64,000 nucleotides of DNA from Porphyromonadaceae bacterium (GTDB taxonomy: Bacteria > Bacteroidota > Bacteroidia > Bacteroidales > Porphyromonadaceae). The notes under the pieces are model-generated. The model worked only from the letters and a program-made list of their open reading frames with translations, searched no databases and had not been told where the DNA came from. Position numbers and translations under genes: made by a program. Shown piece by piece: positions 19,601 to 27,033 of the stretch (positions are counted from its first letter, which is position 1; each line of letters starts with the position of its first letter). The stretch covers positions 1 through 64,000 of the forward strand of contig JAUMYQ010000008.1 of NCBI GenBank assembly GCA_030528555.1, written 5' to 3'.

Positions 19601-20031
19601 CGAGATACATCGGCCACCCCCTCTAGCTTGATATCGCCTAGTCTCACCGAGGTCGCAGCCCCAGTGTAAACTCTGCTTTTGATCTTCTGATAGCCAGTGA
19701 CGATGACTTGATCCATCAGTTTGGCATCCTCTCGTAGCTGTACCTGTATCTTGGGCTTAGTTATTTTGATAGTGCGGGTCTTCATCCCGATGAAGCTCAC
19801 CCGAAGGGTCTGCCCTATCTGGGCATGCAGGCTAAACCGTCCTTGAGAGTCTGTGGCTATCCCCTTTTGCGTTTCTAGGACGACGATCGAGACTCCAGCG
19901 AGTGGCTGCCCAACCTCGTCTCGCACTTCGCCTGTGAGGGTAATTACTTCGTCCATCTGCCCCATAGCAGTCTGGGGCATAGCCAGGAGTATGAGGGCGA
20001 GTATGAGGAATATATGTAGTTTTTGCTTCAT
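16654..20031 (-). CDS. SusC/RagA-family TonB-linked outer membrane protein
   Basis: 1125 residues. Signal peptide about 1-24 (ending AMGQ), a carboxypeptidase-regulatory-like domain (LTGEVRDEVGQPLAGVSIVV), the SusC plug signature (SVYGARALNGVIVISTKSGK), and a large beta-barrel that ends in LTLTLGL. These proteins form the transport barrel of SusCD complexes and move oligosaccharides or peptides across the outer membrane using TonB. In P. gingivalis the RagAB pair of the same class imports peptides. The absence of any glycoside hydrolase in the operon argues against a polysaccharide utilisation locus and for a peptide, heme or metal-complex ligand (inference). Gap to the upstream receptor gene is 26 bases. 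Confidence 0.93.
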   Translation of the reverse strand: MKQKLHIFLILALILLAMPQTAMGQMDEVITLTGEVRDEVGQPLAGVSIVVLETQKGIATDSQGRFSLHAQIGQTLRVSFIGMKTRTIKITKPKIQVQLREDAKLMDQVIVTGYQKIKSRVYTGAATSVRLGDIKLEGVADVSRMLEGRVPGLSIQNISGSFGSAPRINIRGGASIIGNVQPLWVIDRAVYEDLVPVSLDQLASGDAVTLISSAVAGLNPADIEDIQVLKDASATSVYGARALNGVIVISTKSGKRNAPTRVTYSSEYSTRLKPAYSQFDLLNSQETMSIYLEMQGKGHFSLAESLYGRRAGVFHQLYRALTERNPDTGTFLLENTPQSISAFLKNREYANTDWFDELFSLTPTMNHSISLSSGSDRVAAHASLGYYGDGGWTLADKVNRTTANIKTDFFLSPKITASLSAQGNVRHQMAPGTVPQRKNATLGSFERDFDINPFAYALGTSRTLRPRDEAGRLEYYRNNWAPFNILNEYQSNKMSIDVLDFKVQGELSYKPIKSLELRGMLSLRSATTSTEHEIHESSNVVQAFRAKETPAVARENIYLLHDRDNPLLQPQVALPHGGIFNKTETKLRSYLGRISIEYNEQFGEHDLRAMAFSELRYTDRSINPFQGYGIQYDRGNQIFSDPRIFRKLIAEASAYFSLSRRYERGVTLSSNLTYGFDGRYIANAVFNIEGSNTSGRSSRAQWLPTWNVGIKWNADRELFLRNNEHLSKLALRASYGLTAKMNEEARNSSAIFEHTILNRLSLDDRENALRIRHLENRDLDWEKMYELNLGIDAGWLNNRISATVDLYQRNGFDLIDLVRTSGIGGEYYKYANFGDMRTRGVELALHTKNIIGDSFSWSSSLTLSTMSQKITRLLNTPNTFDMVAGRGRGNIEDYPKGSLFSFNFQGLSSEGLPTFNFGRYPLGSHTYATSTGADFLDTQYSKSYLLYHGPIEPTLIGGLSNTLKYKSWELSLFITAQAGNKIRLNPTYDPAFGDLNVFSTDYYDRWLISGDEFKTDVPTLPSVDLIREVGREALERAYNTYNFSQIKVADGGFVRMKNISLSYHLPKTALKSLRLRTANMRMSITNPFLIYADPQLKGQDPEFYKSGGVALPTPRQYTLTLTLGL

Positions 20032-20057
20032 AAACTTGTCGTTGATTTGTCAGGTCG

Positions 20058-22346
20058 TTAGAGGCGAGCCTTGACCCCTAGGTAGATACCCCGCGGATGC
20101 CCTGGGCGTAAGCCCGATGGGTGGCGAGATGCCAGGTAGCGAGTGTTGAGTAGGTTGATGGCGTTCAGTGTGAGGCTTACGTGCTGGTGAAGGTTCACTT
20201 GAGCCGAGGCATCCCAGACAACATGGGCAGGTATGAGGTCCATTTGGGCAATAGGCCCCTGCCCTGGGCGAGTACGCATGTCGGTATTGTATCGGCAGCT
20301 CACGTGTAGTTCGCCCCACCGATGCTCGAGCCCAAGACGCGCTCCCAAGGCATGTTTGTAGATATAGGGGATTTCGTCGCCTACATCGACCTTACCCCAG
20401 GAGTTGCTGACGAAAGCGTTCTTCATCTGCGTATCGGTATAGGTGTAGGACAGCTGGAAGGGGAGGCGAATGCCCCACTCTTTGATTTCTGGCTGGTAGC
20501 GCGCTAGGGCTTCTAGCCCCTGTACGGTAGCTTCACCGATGTTGAATTGCTCGAGAGTCCCTAGTCCTCCAGCAGCGGCTAGGTCACTGCCGAGCATATT
20601 GCTGTAGTCGTTGTAGAAGCCGATGATCTCGGTGTGCAGATTGCCTTGGCCATAGCGCAGTCCGAGTTCGATGTTGACGCTCTCCTCTGGCTTCTGCTGT
20701 TGGAATCCACCTTGGGGGATGAGGCTGCGGTGAGGTACTGTGCGTGGGATATCCGTCACCCCTGGAGGGGCGAAGCCCTTGTGGATCCCAGCAAAGATGG
20801 ATCCTCCGCGAATAGGTTTGAAGCTCACGCCGAGGCTAGGGATGAGGACGCGTGCCGAGTTTGAGAGCTCATGGCGACGCATACCTGTACGCCTAGGATC
20901 TCGCCTGCCGAGGTCGTTGCGCAAGAGACGTATATCCTCATAACGTAGTCCAGCGGTCATGGTTAGGCGACCGAGAGAGAGCTTACTGAGGAAGTGGCTG
21001 GCTAGAGCTCTAGCAGAGGTATAGCGGTTGGCCTGAGAGCCGTGGATACCCTCCTCGTAGAGGCTCATTCGCCCGCCATGGATGGCATAGCTATCGTCCC
21101 ACTGGTAACGATCTTCCATGTCTTGATGGAGACGTATCCCCATCTCTAGGGTTAGGTAGGCCGCCCCGATGCGCTGTTTGTACTCGGCCTTGGCTTGGAT
21201 GCCAGAGGCGTGGTAGGCCCGGTTATTTGCGCGTAAGATTAGCCCCCCCATAGAATAGTCAGTCGTCCCAGTGAGGATGTCGAAGTAGGGGGCGTTGATC
21301 TCAGGCTCGAAGAGTACGCTCTCGAGGCTGCGCTTCTCACCGACCGTAAGCCCAGCGCGAATATCGTTGAGCTTGTACCAATTGCGATGGAAGTAGTTGT
21401 AGTAAGCATTGGCTGTCAGCTGGAGCTTACTTCGCCAGCGACCTATGTAGGTAGCCACCCATTGCTGATGGTGGGTCTTGATGTTGTCTATCTGGCTACC
21501 AGCGTAACGTAGGTAGGGGTCACGGGCAAAATCCGCTTCGCTTAGCCCAGTGTAGGTTTCGTCTGAGTGCTCACCAGCGTACCCGAACTTCAGCTCTAGC
21601 GTATGGCTCAGAGGTCGGTCGCTGTCGGAGTTGATCCTTAGCTTGGCGATTACATCATTTCGGTTTAGCCCAATGCCTTTATAGTCTTTGTAGTGTTTGA
21701 ATCCCTCGGACTGCATCCTCAGATATTCGACCATATACCCCCAATGCTTGTAGCTATCACCCACCATGGCGTGCCCCTTGAGTGTGCCATAGCTTCCGTA
21801 GGAGAGGTTCAGACGAGCCGTAAGTCGCTCGGGGATAGGAGTGGAAACCATGTTGATGGCCCCTCCAGTGGTAAAAGGGCCATACTGTACCTGGCTACTG
21901 CCTTTGAGTACCTCTACGGCATGCATTCGGGCAGCATTGGGGAAGTAGTAGGCTGCTGGCGATGAATAGGGCGCAGGTGCGGCCAGTACCCCGTCTTCCA
22001 TGATAGTGATGCGCTCGCTTCGCTCGGCTTTAGTGCCTCGGAGGCTGATGTTGGGGCGTAGGCCGAAGCCATCTTCCTCGTAGACATTGACACCTGGGAC
22101 ATTCTTGAGCATACGGTTGATATCGGTGTAGCCGAACTTACGAAGCTCTTGGGGGGAGAGGTAATAGGCCGAGCCAGTACGGTTCTGTGCCTCAAACTTA
22201 CTACCGAGTATTTGGCGCGAGCGTACAACGACCTCTTCAAGCCGCTGCACGCTGTCTATTGCCTCTTTATCAGTGTTACTCACTTCTTGTGCCATGGCAC
22301 AGAGGGATGATCCGAGGGCGAGGCTGATAAGTACTTGTCGGTACAT
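20058..22346 (-). CDS. TonB-dependent receptor, FecA-like
   Basis: 762 residues, first gene of the minus-strand uptake operon. Signal peptide about 1-19 (ending CAMAQ), no carboxypeptidase-like domain. The TonB box region is near VQRLEEVVVRSR, the plug includes GTKAERSERITIMEDGVLAAP and YGPFTTGGAINMVST, and the barrel ends GIYLGVKARL. Plug features resemble Fe(III)-dicitrate receptor FecA, and transport of an iron chelate or heme is the most likely job, but the substrate is not proven. A promoter-like TAATTTTG lies about 120 bases upstream, and a strong AT-rich palindrome lies between it and the gene. Confidence 0.88.
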   Translation of the reverse strand: MYRQVLISLALGSSLCAMAQEVSNTDKEAIDSVQRLEEVVVRSRQILGSKFEAQNRTGSAYYLSPQELRKFGYTDINRMLKNVPGVNVYEEDGFGLRPNISLRGTKAERSERITIMEDGVLAAPAPYSSPAAYYFPNAARMHAVEVLKGSSQVQYGPFTTGGAINMVSTPIPERLTARLNLSYGSYGTLKGHAMVGDSYKHWGYMVEYLRMQSEGFKHYKDYKGIGLNRNDVIAKLRINSDSDRPLSHTLELKFGYAGEHSDETYTGLSEADFARDPYLRYAGSQIDNIKTHHQQWVATYIGRWRSKLQLTANAYYNYFHRNWYKLNDIRAGLTVGEKRSLESVLFEPEINAPYFDILTGTTDYSMGGLILRANNRAYHASGIQAKAEYKQRIGAAYLTLEMGIRLHQDMEDRYQWDDSYAIHGGRMSLYEEGIHGSQANRYTSARALASHFLSKLSLGRLTMTAGLRYEDIRLLRNDLGRRDPRRTGMRRHELSNSARVLIPSLGVSFKPIRGGSIFAGIHKGFAPPGVTDIPRTVPHRSLIPQGGFQQQKPEESVNIELGLRYGQGNLHTEIIGFYNDYSNMLGSDLAAAGGLGTLEQFNIGEATVQGLEALARYQPEIKEWGIRLPFQLSYTYTDTQMKNAFVSNSWGKVDVGDEIPYIYKHALGARLGLEHRWGELHVSCRYNTDMRTRPGQGPIAQMDLIPAHVVWDASAQVNLHQHVSLTLNAINLLNTRYLASRHPSGLRPGHPRGIYLGVKARL

Positions 22347-22407
22347 ATCGATATGTTTCGTGTCGTAATCTTTTTTCTCCTCTCTTGGGGGGCTTTAGCC
22401 TTATCCT

Positions 22408-22432
22408 CTATACCTATTATAATAATGTATAG
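22408..22432. promoter_or_regulatory. AT-rich palindrome in the leader of the FecA-like operon
   Basis: Arms CTATAC (22408-22413) and GTATAG (22427-22432) flank a TATTATAATA core, making a 25-base near-perfect palindrome. It sits downstream of the predicted promoter and about 60 bases before the receptor start codon. The size and AT-richness suit an operator for a dimeric regulator such as a Fur- or Crp/Fnr-type protein; the identity is not readable from sequence. Confidence 0.45.
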
Positions 22433-22466
22433 GAGAGTGTAAGGCAACCAATCCAAAAGTGCAGCG

Positions 22467-22474
22467 CAAAATTA
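22467..22474 (-). promoter_or_regulatory. Predicted -7 element for the FecA-like/SusCD operon
   Basis: Read on the minus strand the sequence is TAATTTTG, matching TAnnTTTG, with a TTG about 21 bases further upstream as a possible -33 element. It would start a transcript near 22460 that passes through the AT-rich palindrome and on into nine genes. Confidence 0.45.
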
Positions 22475-22671
22475 TACTTACCATCCCTCTTGTATCAATC
22501 ACTATTATTGGTTATATCTATCGTTTGATAGGTAGATTTTATCCCCTTGTTTAGGTATCTGTGTCCGTGGAGTGTCTCTGAGCTCCAAAGACGAACTCTT
22601 GTTTTTTGTTTGGTTTGTTGCTCAAAATGAGGACGTAGTTCGTTCGGGATGATAGGAGTGTAGGTAGCCCC

Positions 22672-22737
22672 AAAAAATCTTCGGGAACTTTCAAAAAGAT
22701 CGGGAACATTTTTTCGAGTGTTCCCGAGCATTTTTTA
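22672..22737 (+). repeat. 22-bp-period repeat, copy B (internal deletion)
   Basis: Boxes CTTCGGGAAC (22679), GATCGGGAAC (22698) and GTTCCCGAGC (22720). The last two keep the 22-base spacing and the spacer between them is the same as spacer 4 of the full copies. About 47 bases (boxes 2 and 3 and flanks) are missing. The copy ends 4 bases before the stop codon of the broken PH-like gene. The rest of 22475-22671 shows no supported gene. Confidence 0.85.
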
Positions 22738-22741
22738 GGAG

Positions 22742-23233
22742 CTATTGGCTTACATACACACGCCTGCCACTTTCCCTATCTGTAAGCCTAATTAGCCTTT
22801 TCCTCTCATCGGTAATATAAAACCTACATACTCCAATATTAGGCACTTTGAATAGCCCAAGATACCCAAAGTAGCCCCCAGAGCCAAATACCCTCATTGC
22901 GCCCTGTATTTCCCCAGAAGGGATATCCGTGACGATATCATACTGCTCTTTTGTATAAAGCACAGACCCAATGAGGAGCTTGATATACAACCCCTCTGAG
23001 GATAGTACATAGTACTTTGGAGACCTCAAAGGGTAGTATAATAATGAGATTAGTAGCACGAGCAGCAGAACTACGAAAATAACCGTATGGAATACACGCC
23101 CAGCGTATGCTTCATATAGCCCAGCTGAACTGTAGAGTAAGCCTGCAAATACGATGAAGACAATACCGAGGCACAATCATGTAATCCCACGAACTTTCTT
23201 AGAATACTGAAAATACATCTTTCGACCCTCCAT
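22742..23233 (-). pseudogene. PH-like membrane protein interrupted by an in-frame TGA
   Basis: From the ATG at 23233 (or a second ATG at 23218, which has GGAGG just upstream) the frame reads MYFQYSKKVRGIT, then TGA, then LCLGIVFIVFAGLL in the same frame through to the stop at 22742. The TGA at 23177-23179 would be one transition away from Trp TGG. Downstream there are two membrane segments, then YYVLSSEGLYIKL and a beta-rich domain resembling bacterial PH-like (bPH) domains. A shorter product could start at the TTG directly after the TGA, but it would lack the conserved-looking N-terminus. Function unknown. Recent nonsense mutation, sequencing error and restart are all possible. Confidence 0.6.
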
Positions 23234-23245
23234 AACATCAAACAA

Positions 23246-23320
23246 TTAATTATTACTTCTTGCAATCATTAAGTCTGCCTCTTTATCTGAAAGATATCCT
23301 CTTTCGTGTAACACCTCCAC
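23246..23320 (-). other. Short protein-like frame, possible gene remnant or small peptide
   Basis: A GTG-started frame of 24 codons reads MEVLHERGYLSDKEADLMIA and ends RSNN. It looks like the C-terminal helix pair of a longer protein. It ends 12 bases upstream of the PH-like pseudogene, in operon-like spacing. An in-frame stop lies a few codons upstream, so if a longer gene existed it is broken. No family can be named. Confidence 0.2.
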
Positions 23321-23441
23321 ACTTATGGGTTGTCACAAGAGTTAGAACTCTTGGTGAGAATATCTTTGTAGCTTCTATTATAACCTTTAATTGATAAGTC
23401 TAAATATAAAAATATCCTATAGTGCTGCATAATTGAATATT

Positions 23442-23474
23442 AAAAACGGGCGTGCCTACGGCACGCCCGTTTTT
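23442..23474. terminator. Bidirectional terminator after ahpF
   Basis: AAAAACGGGCGTGCC (23442-23456), TAC loop, then GGCACGCCCGTTTTT (23460-23474): a perfect 15-bp stem with A-run and T-run on either side. It lies about 50 bases beyond the ahpF stop on the minus strand. Confidence 0.92.
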
Positions 23475-23525
23475 AGTAAAAGGGTCGAGACTTCTTTACT
23501 ACGAAGCTAAAGGGGAGCAAGAGGA

Positions 23526-25076
23526 CTACTGGCGGATGCGATCGTCAAAGGCAGTAAGTGCTGCCTTAGCCCCCTCGCCCATGGCGATGACGATTTGCTT
23601 GTAGGGGACGGTGGTGCAGTCGCCAGCAGCATAGATACCCTCAACCGAGGTGCGGCAGCGTTCGTCTACCACAATTTCGCCCATGGCATTGCGCTTCACG
23701 ACACCTCCAAACGCCTCCGTATTGGGCGCAAGGCCAATTTGGACGAAAACACCCGAGACCTCTAAGCTAAAGGCTTCGCCTCCATCACGAGGAGCGAGCT
23801 TGAGGGCGGTAACGCTCCGCCCATCGCCCACGACCTCCGTGGTCGTAACGCTGGTGTGTACCTTAACGTTCGGGAGGCTCGTGAGCGGCTCTTGCAGCAC
23901 GATATCTGCCTTGAGGCTATCTGCAAACTCCAGCAGCGTCACGCTCCTACAGATGCCAGCAAGGTCGATAGCCGCCTCTACGCCCGAGTTACCTCCTCCG
24001 ATGACGGCTATATCCTTACCCTTGAAGAAAGGGCCATCGCAGTGGGGGCAGAATGCCACGCCTCGCCCGATGTACTCGGCTTCGCCCGGCACGCCAAGCC
24101 TACGCCACGCTGCTCCAGTAGCAAGGATAACCTGTGAGGCAGTCAGCTCTTCGCCTAGGGAGGTGTGTACGAGCTTCGCCTCCCCATCCACCTCTAAGCG
24201 CTCCACCTTGCGCTGCTCAAGGATGTCGATGTTGTACTTTGCAGCATGCGCCCTTAGGTCGGCAGCGAGCTGGGTGCCTGTGGTGTGCACGATTGAGGGG
24301 ATGTTTTCAATGGCTGTGGTTTCATTGACTTGGCCTCCGATGCGTTCGGCTACGAGGGCAACGCTTAGCCCTTTACGTGCCGAGTAGATCGCGGCCGATG
24401 CGCCAGCAGGACCTCCGCCCACGACGATGAGGTCATAAGCCTTGCGGATGGCTTCGGTAGGCGTGCTGGAGGCTTTGCCCACACGCTCCTCGAGCTTCAG
24501 CAGCAGCTCGCCCAAAGTTCCCTGCCCGATGTGCAGCACCTCGTCCCCAGCGTAGACGGTGGGGACGGCAGAGATACCGAGGGCATTGGCCTCGTCTTGA
24601 TAGATGGCTCCGTCGACCATCTCGTGTGTTACTCCCTCGCTAGAGATGAGGGCTATGAGATTCATAGCTTGGACAACCTCGGGACAGTTGGTACAGGAGA
24701 GCGAGACATAGGTGCGTAGGTTGATGGGCTTTTTGAGCTGCTTCAGTCTTTCGATCACGACCTCGTCTGGGAGGTTCTTGCCCTTGCCATCGGCATTGAA
24801 GACGGCAAGGATGAGACTTGTAAACTCATGTCCTGTGGGGATGCCACGGAAGCTTACGCCCGTGGGCTGCCCATCTCGTAGGATGTCGAGCCGTATAGCT
24901 ACACCTCTTATGATATCGATGTCAAGGCGTTCGCTTACGGAGACAAAGTCCGTAAGCATCTCCCGAAGCTCTTGAGAGCTTTGGTCACCAGCGTCTGTTA
25001 CTCGTAGCGTATATTGGTGCTCCAATGGAGCAAAGACTGTCCTAAGCTGAGCCAAGATGTTTTGTTCTAGTCGCAT
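23526..25076 (-). CDS. ahpF: Alkyl hydroperoxide reductase subunit F
   Basis: NADH-dependent FAD flavoprotein disulfide reductase that re-reduces AhpC. At 516 residues it has the full AhpF layout: an N-terminal tandem thioredoxin-like domain with the redox pair in SLSCTNCPEVV (about residues 127-136), an FAD-binding GGGPAGASAAIYSARKGL segment, the second redox centre FCPHCDGPFF, and a C-terminal FAD segment GIYAAGDCTTVPYKQIV. It lies downstream of ahpC on the same strand with a 200-base gap that holds no gene; the pair forms the main peroxide-scavenging system and is usually under OxyR control in Bacteroidota (regulator not in window). Confidence 0.97.
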   Translation of the reverse strand: MRLEQNILAQLRTVFAPLEHQYTLRVTDAGDQSSQELREMLTDFVSVSERLDIDIIRGVAIRLDILRDGQPTGVSFRGIPTGHEFTSLILAVFNADGKGKNLPDEVVIERLKQLKKPINLRTYVSLSCTNCPEVVQAMNLIALISSEGVTHEMVDGAIYQDEANALGISAVPTVYAGDEVLHIGQGTLGELLLKLEERVGKASSTPTEAIRKAYDLIVVGGGPAGASAAIYSARKGLSVALVAERIGGQVNETTAIENIPSIVHTTGTQLAADLRAHAAKYNIDILEQRKVERLEVDGEAKLVHTSLGEELTASQVILATGAAWRRLGVPGEAEYIGRGVAFCPHCDGPFFKGKDIAVIGGGNSGVEAAIDLAGICRSVTLLEFADSLKADIVLQEPLTSLPNVKVHTSVTTTEVVGDGRSVTALKLAPRDGGEAFSLEVSGVFVQIGLAPNTEAFGGVVKRNAMGEIVVDERCRTSVEGIYAAGDCTTVPYKQIVIAMGEGAKAALTAFDDRIRQ

Positions 25077-25276
25077 ATTTGTTGTGTTTGTCTGTTGGAT
25101 GGATAAAAAGAGAAAGCAGAGAAACGGCTATCCGCCCCCCTGCCTACTCACCAAAACCAACTGTTATAAATACCTGACAGAGTGCAATACTCCGTTGTGG
25201 CTTCCTATTTTAATAACTTTAGATGATGCGGTGGTGTAAATAATACATCCAGTGGCGCATCACATAGCAGTCAAAC

Positions 25277-25843
25277 TTAGATCTTACCGACGAGGTCGAT
25301 GCTAGGAGCAAGTGTGGCCTCGCCCTCCTGCCACTTGGCAGGACAAACTTGCCCTGGGTGCTCGTGAACGAACTTGGCCGCCTTGATTTTGCGTAGTAAC
25401 TCCTGAGCATCGCGTCCGATGCCGTTGTCGTGGATCTCAGCGATCTTGACCTTACCTTCGGGATTGAAGACAAATGTGCCGCGATAAGCCAGTCCTGCGT
25501 CCTCGATCATTACGCCCATAGAGCGAGACAGATGTCCCGTGGGATCGGCTAGCATCGTGTACTCTATCTTGCCGATGGTGTCTGTTGCATCGGCCCACGC
25601 CTTGTGTACGAAGTGGGTATCTGTGCTGATAGAGTAGATCTCTACGCCAAGAGCCTGGAACTCTGCGTAGTGGTCCGCCAGGTCGCTCAGCTCTGTAGGG
25701 CATACAAAGCTGAAGTCTGCTGGATAGAAGAAGAAAACCGCCCATTTGCCCTTGAGGTCCTCACTAGATACAGTGATAAATCCCTTATCTTTACGATAGG
25801 CCTGTACCTTGAAGTCAGGCATTTGGCTATTGATAATGCTCAT
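25277..25843 (-). CDS. ahpC: Alkyl hydroperoxide reductase C (2-Cys peroxiredoxin)
   Basis: Reduces H2O2 and organic hydroperoxides, using electrons from AhpF. I chose the ATG at 25843 (188 aa): this gives the standard AhpC N-terminus MSIINSQMPDF, whereas a longer frame from 25954 adds a tail that crosses a hairpin in the leader. Peroxidatic Cys48 is in FSFVCPTEL and resolving Cys167 in HPGQVCPAKW, as in typical 2-Cys peroxiredoxins. The length matches the family (about 187). Adjacent ahpF follows in the direction of transcription. Confidence 0.97.
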   Translation of the reverse strand: MSIINSQMPDFKVQAYRKDKGFITVSSEDLKGKWAVFFFYPADFSFVCPTELSDLADHYAEFQALGVEIYSISTDTHFVHKAWADATDTIGKIEYTMLADPTGHLSRSMGVMIEDAGLAYRGTFVFNPEGKVKIAEIHDNGIGRDAQELLRKIKAAKFVHEHPGQVCPAKWQEGEATLAPSIDLVGKI

Positions 25844-25880
25844 AGCTTTAGTCGTTTTTAGTTTGAAATTTGAATGAATT

Positions 25881-25910
25881 AAGGGCGAAGTTAGTCTTAA
25901 CTTCGCCCTT
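25881..25910. terminator. Hairpin between the fucosyltransferase gene and ahpC
   Basis: AAGGGCGAAGTTA (25881-25893) pairs perfectly with TAACTTCGCCCTT (25898-25910) across a 4-base loop. On the minus strand no T-run follows, so it may be a weak terminator for the upstream fucosyltransferase gene or a structure in the ahpC leader, ending about 38 bases before the ahpC ATG. Confidence 0.6.
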
Positions 25911-25985
25911 ATCCAATTTGAAAAACTAATAGAGCTATCGGGTTTCCCTATCAATTAAGAAGAGATGCTTACTCCTTATCTTCCC

Positions 25986-26885
25986 CTAATCTTTGAGCTT
26001 TGTCCAGTGAGAGGGGAAGTAGCTGTCTTCCTCCTGATGCCAATGCAAGGGTTGCTCGGGGACAACCACCCGTACCGCCTCCCTCGTCTCCGCCATAAAG
26101 GCTGCCCACCATGAGAAGGTGCTGTTGGCAAGGACGAAGCGACGAAACGAAGCCAGCTGCACAATGTCCTCTGCCACAGAGTTACCCTCGACCTTGACGA
26201 TGTCGTATTTCGCTGAGAGCTCCGCTAGTTCGCTTTCGATAGCCTCGAAGTCGTCCGAGAAGACATAAACCTTGCCGATAGGCTCTTCTTGCTCGAGGAG
26301 GCTAAGTCCTCGAAGATAGTGGTCGCTTGTGAAGCAGCGGAAGATGTTCTGTACCTTCATGAAGTCGCCACGTCTAAGGTGAATGGCCACATCACCCAGC
26401 ATTGGTTTGGGTGTAGATCGACTAACACAGTCTCTCAGTGCCTCATAGATGCGGTGAGTGAAGTCTGAGTCTAGATATTGGTAGGACTGGAAGTAGCCCA
26501 CATATACGTTCTTAAAAGCACGATACCTAAGCTCCCCTCCCTCAAAAATCGGAGTAGGTTGGAAGACAGCATGTTGTTTGAGTGGCTCATAGTGGAAGCA
26601 GATAAGTGGCTTAATAAACCTGCGCAAGCGACTTGCTACTCTTTCTGCTCGCCAATACCACTTTTCATTCACAGGGTAAGCCTTGAGGTTTAGACGATCG
26701 AGGATGTCGGTGAAGATATTTCGCTTTGTTTTATCATGACTATCTCCCGTCTCTTGCTTGAAATAAAAGAGCGCAGTACGATCTGTTGCCTTGATTTTAT
26801 TGAGGTAGTTTAGAAAGTTAATCTGATAGAGCTGATTGCCCAGCCCCTCTCGAAGTAACACGTAGTCTCTATTATCCCAGATCAT
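25986..26885 (-). CDS. Glycosyltransferase family 11 (alpha-1,2-fucosyltransferase-like)
   Basis: 299 residues, the usual GT11 length. Signature segments are EGLGNQLYQINFLNYL at the N-terminus, VAIHLRRGDF (the HxRRGD motif that contacts GDP-fucose) near residue 165-175, and LANSTFSWWAAF near the C-terminus. Members transfer L-fucose from GDP-fucose to galactose in an alpha-1,2 linkage on LPS, capsule or secreted glycans. Here it is a lone gene, separated by a strong hairpin from the glycogen operon and by another from ahpC, so its acceptor is unknown. GT11 also includes inverting/retaining variants with other acceptors. Confidence 0.88.
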   Translation of the reverse strand: MIWDNRDYVLLREGLGNQLYQINFLNYLNKIKATDRTALFYFKQETGDSHDKTKRNIFTDILDRLNLKAYPVNEKWYWRAERVASRLRRFIKPLICFHYEPLKQHAVFQPTPIFEGGELRYRAFKNVYVGYFQSYQYLDSDFTHRIYEALRDCVSRSTPKPMLGDVAIHLRRGDFMKVQNIFRCFTSDHYLRGLSLLEQEEPIGKVYVFSDDFEAIESELAELSAKYDIVKVEGNSVAEDIVQLASFRRFVLANSTFSWWAAFMAETREAVRVVVPEQPLHWHQEEDSYFPSHWTKLKD

Positions 26886-26946
26886 ACACCCGCCATCTAA
26901 TGAAAGGTCATTAATTTGCTAGCCACCTAATGGGGACATAAGCAAA

Positions 26947-26986
26947 TAGGGCATCCACGTTCCAGCTTGGAAGCATGGATGCCCTA
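26947..26986. terminator. Terminator of the GH57 operon
   Basis: TAGGGCATCCA (26947-26957) pairs with TGGATGCCCTA (26976-26986), and the loop contains a second small stem (TTCCA/TGGAA). It lies about 48 bases beyond the minus-strand GH57 stop and before the fucosyltransferase start. Confidence 0.75.
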
Positions 26987-27033
26987 CGCCATATCGCCAA
27001 ATCTACTCAGCTTTATGGTGCAAAGTTAATAAA

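Noticed and set aside
22495..22731. 78-codon minus-strand frame covering repeat copy B
   Set aside because: About a third of it is repeat sequence and the remainder has no family likeness; alternative frames look equally protein-like.
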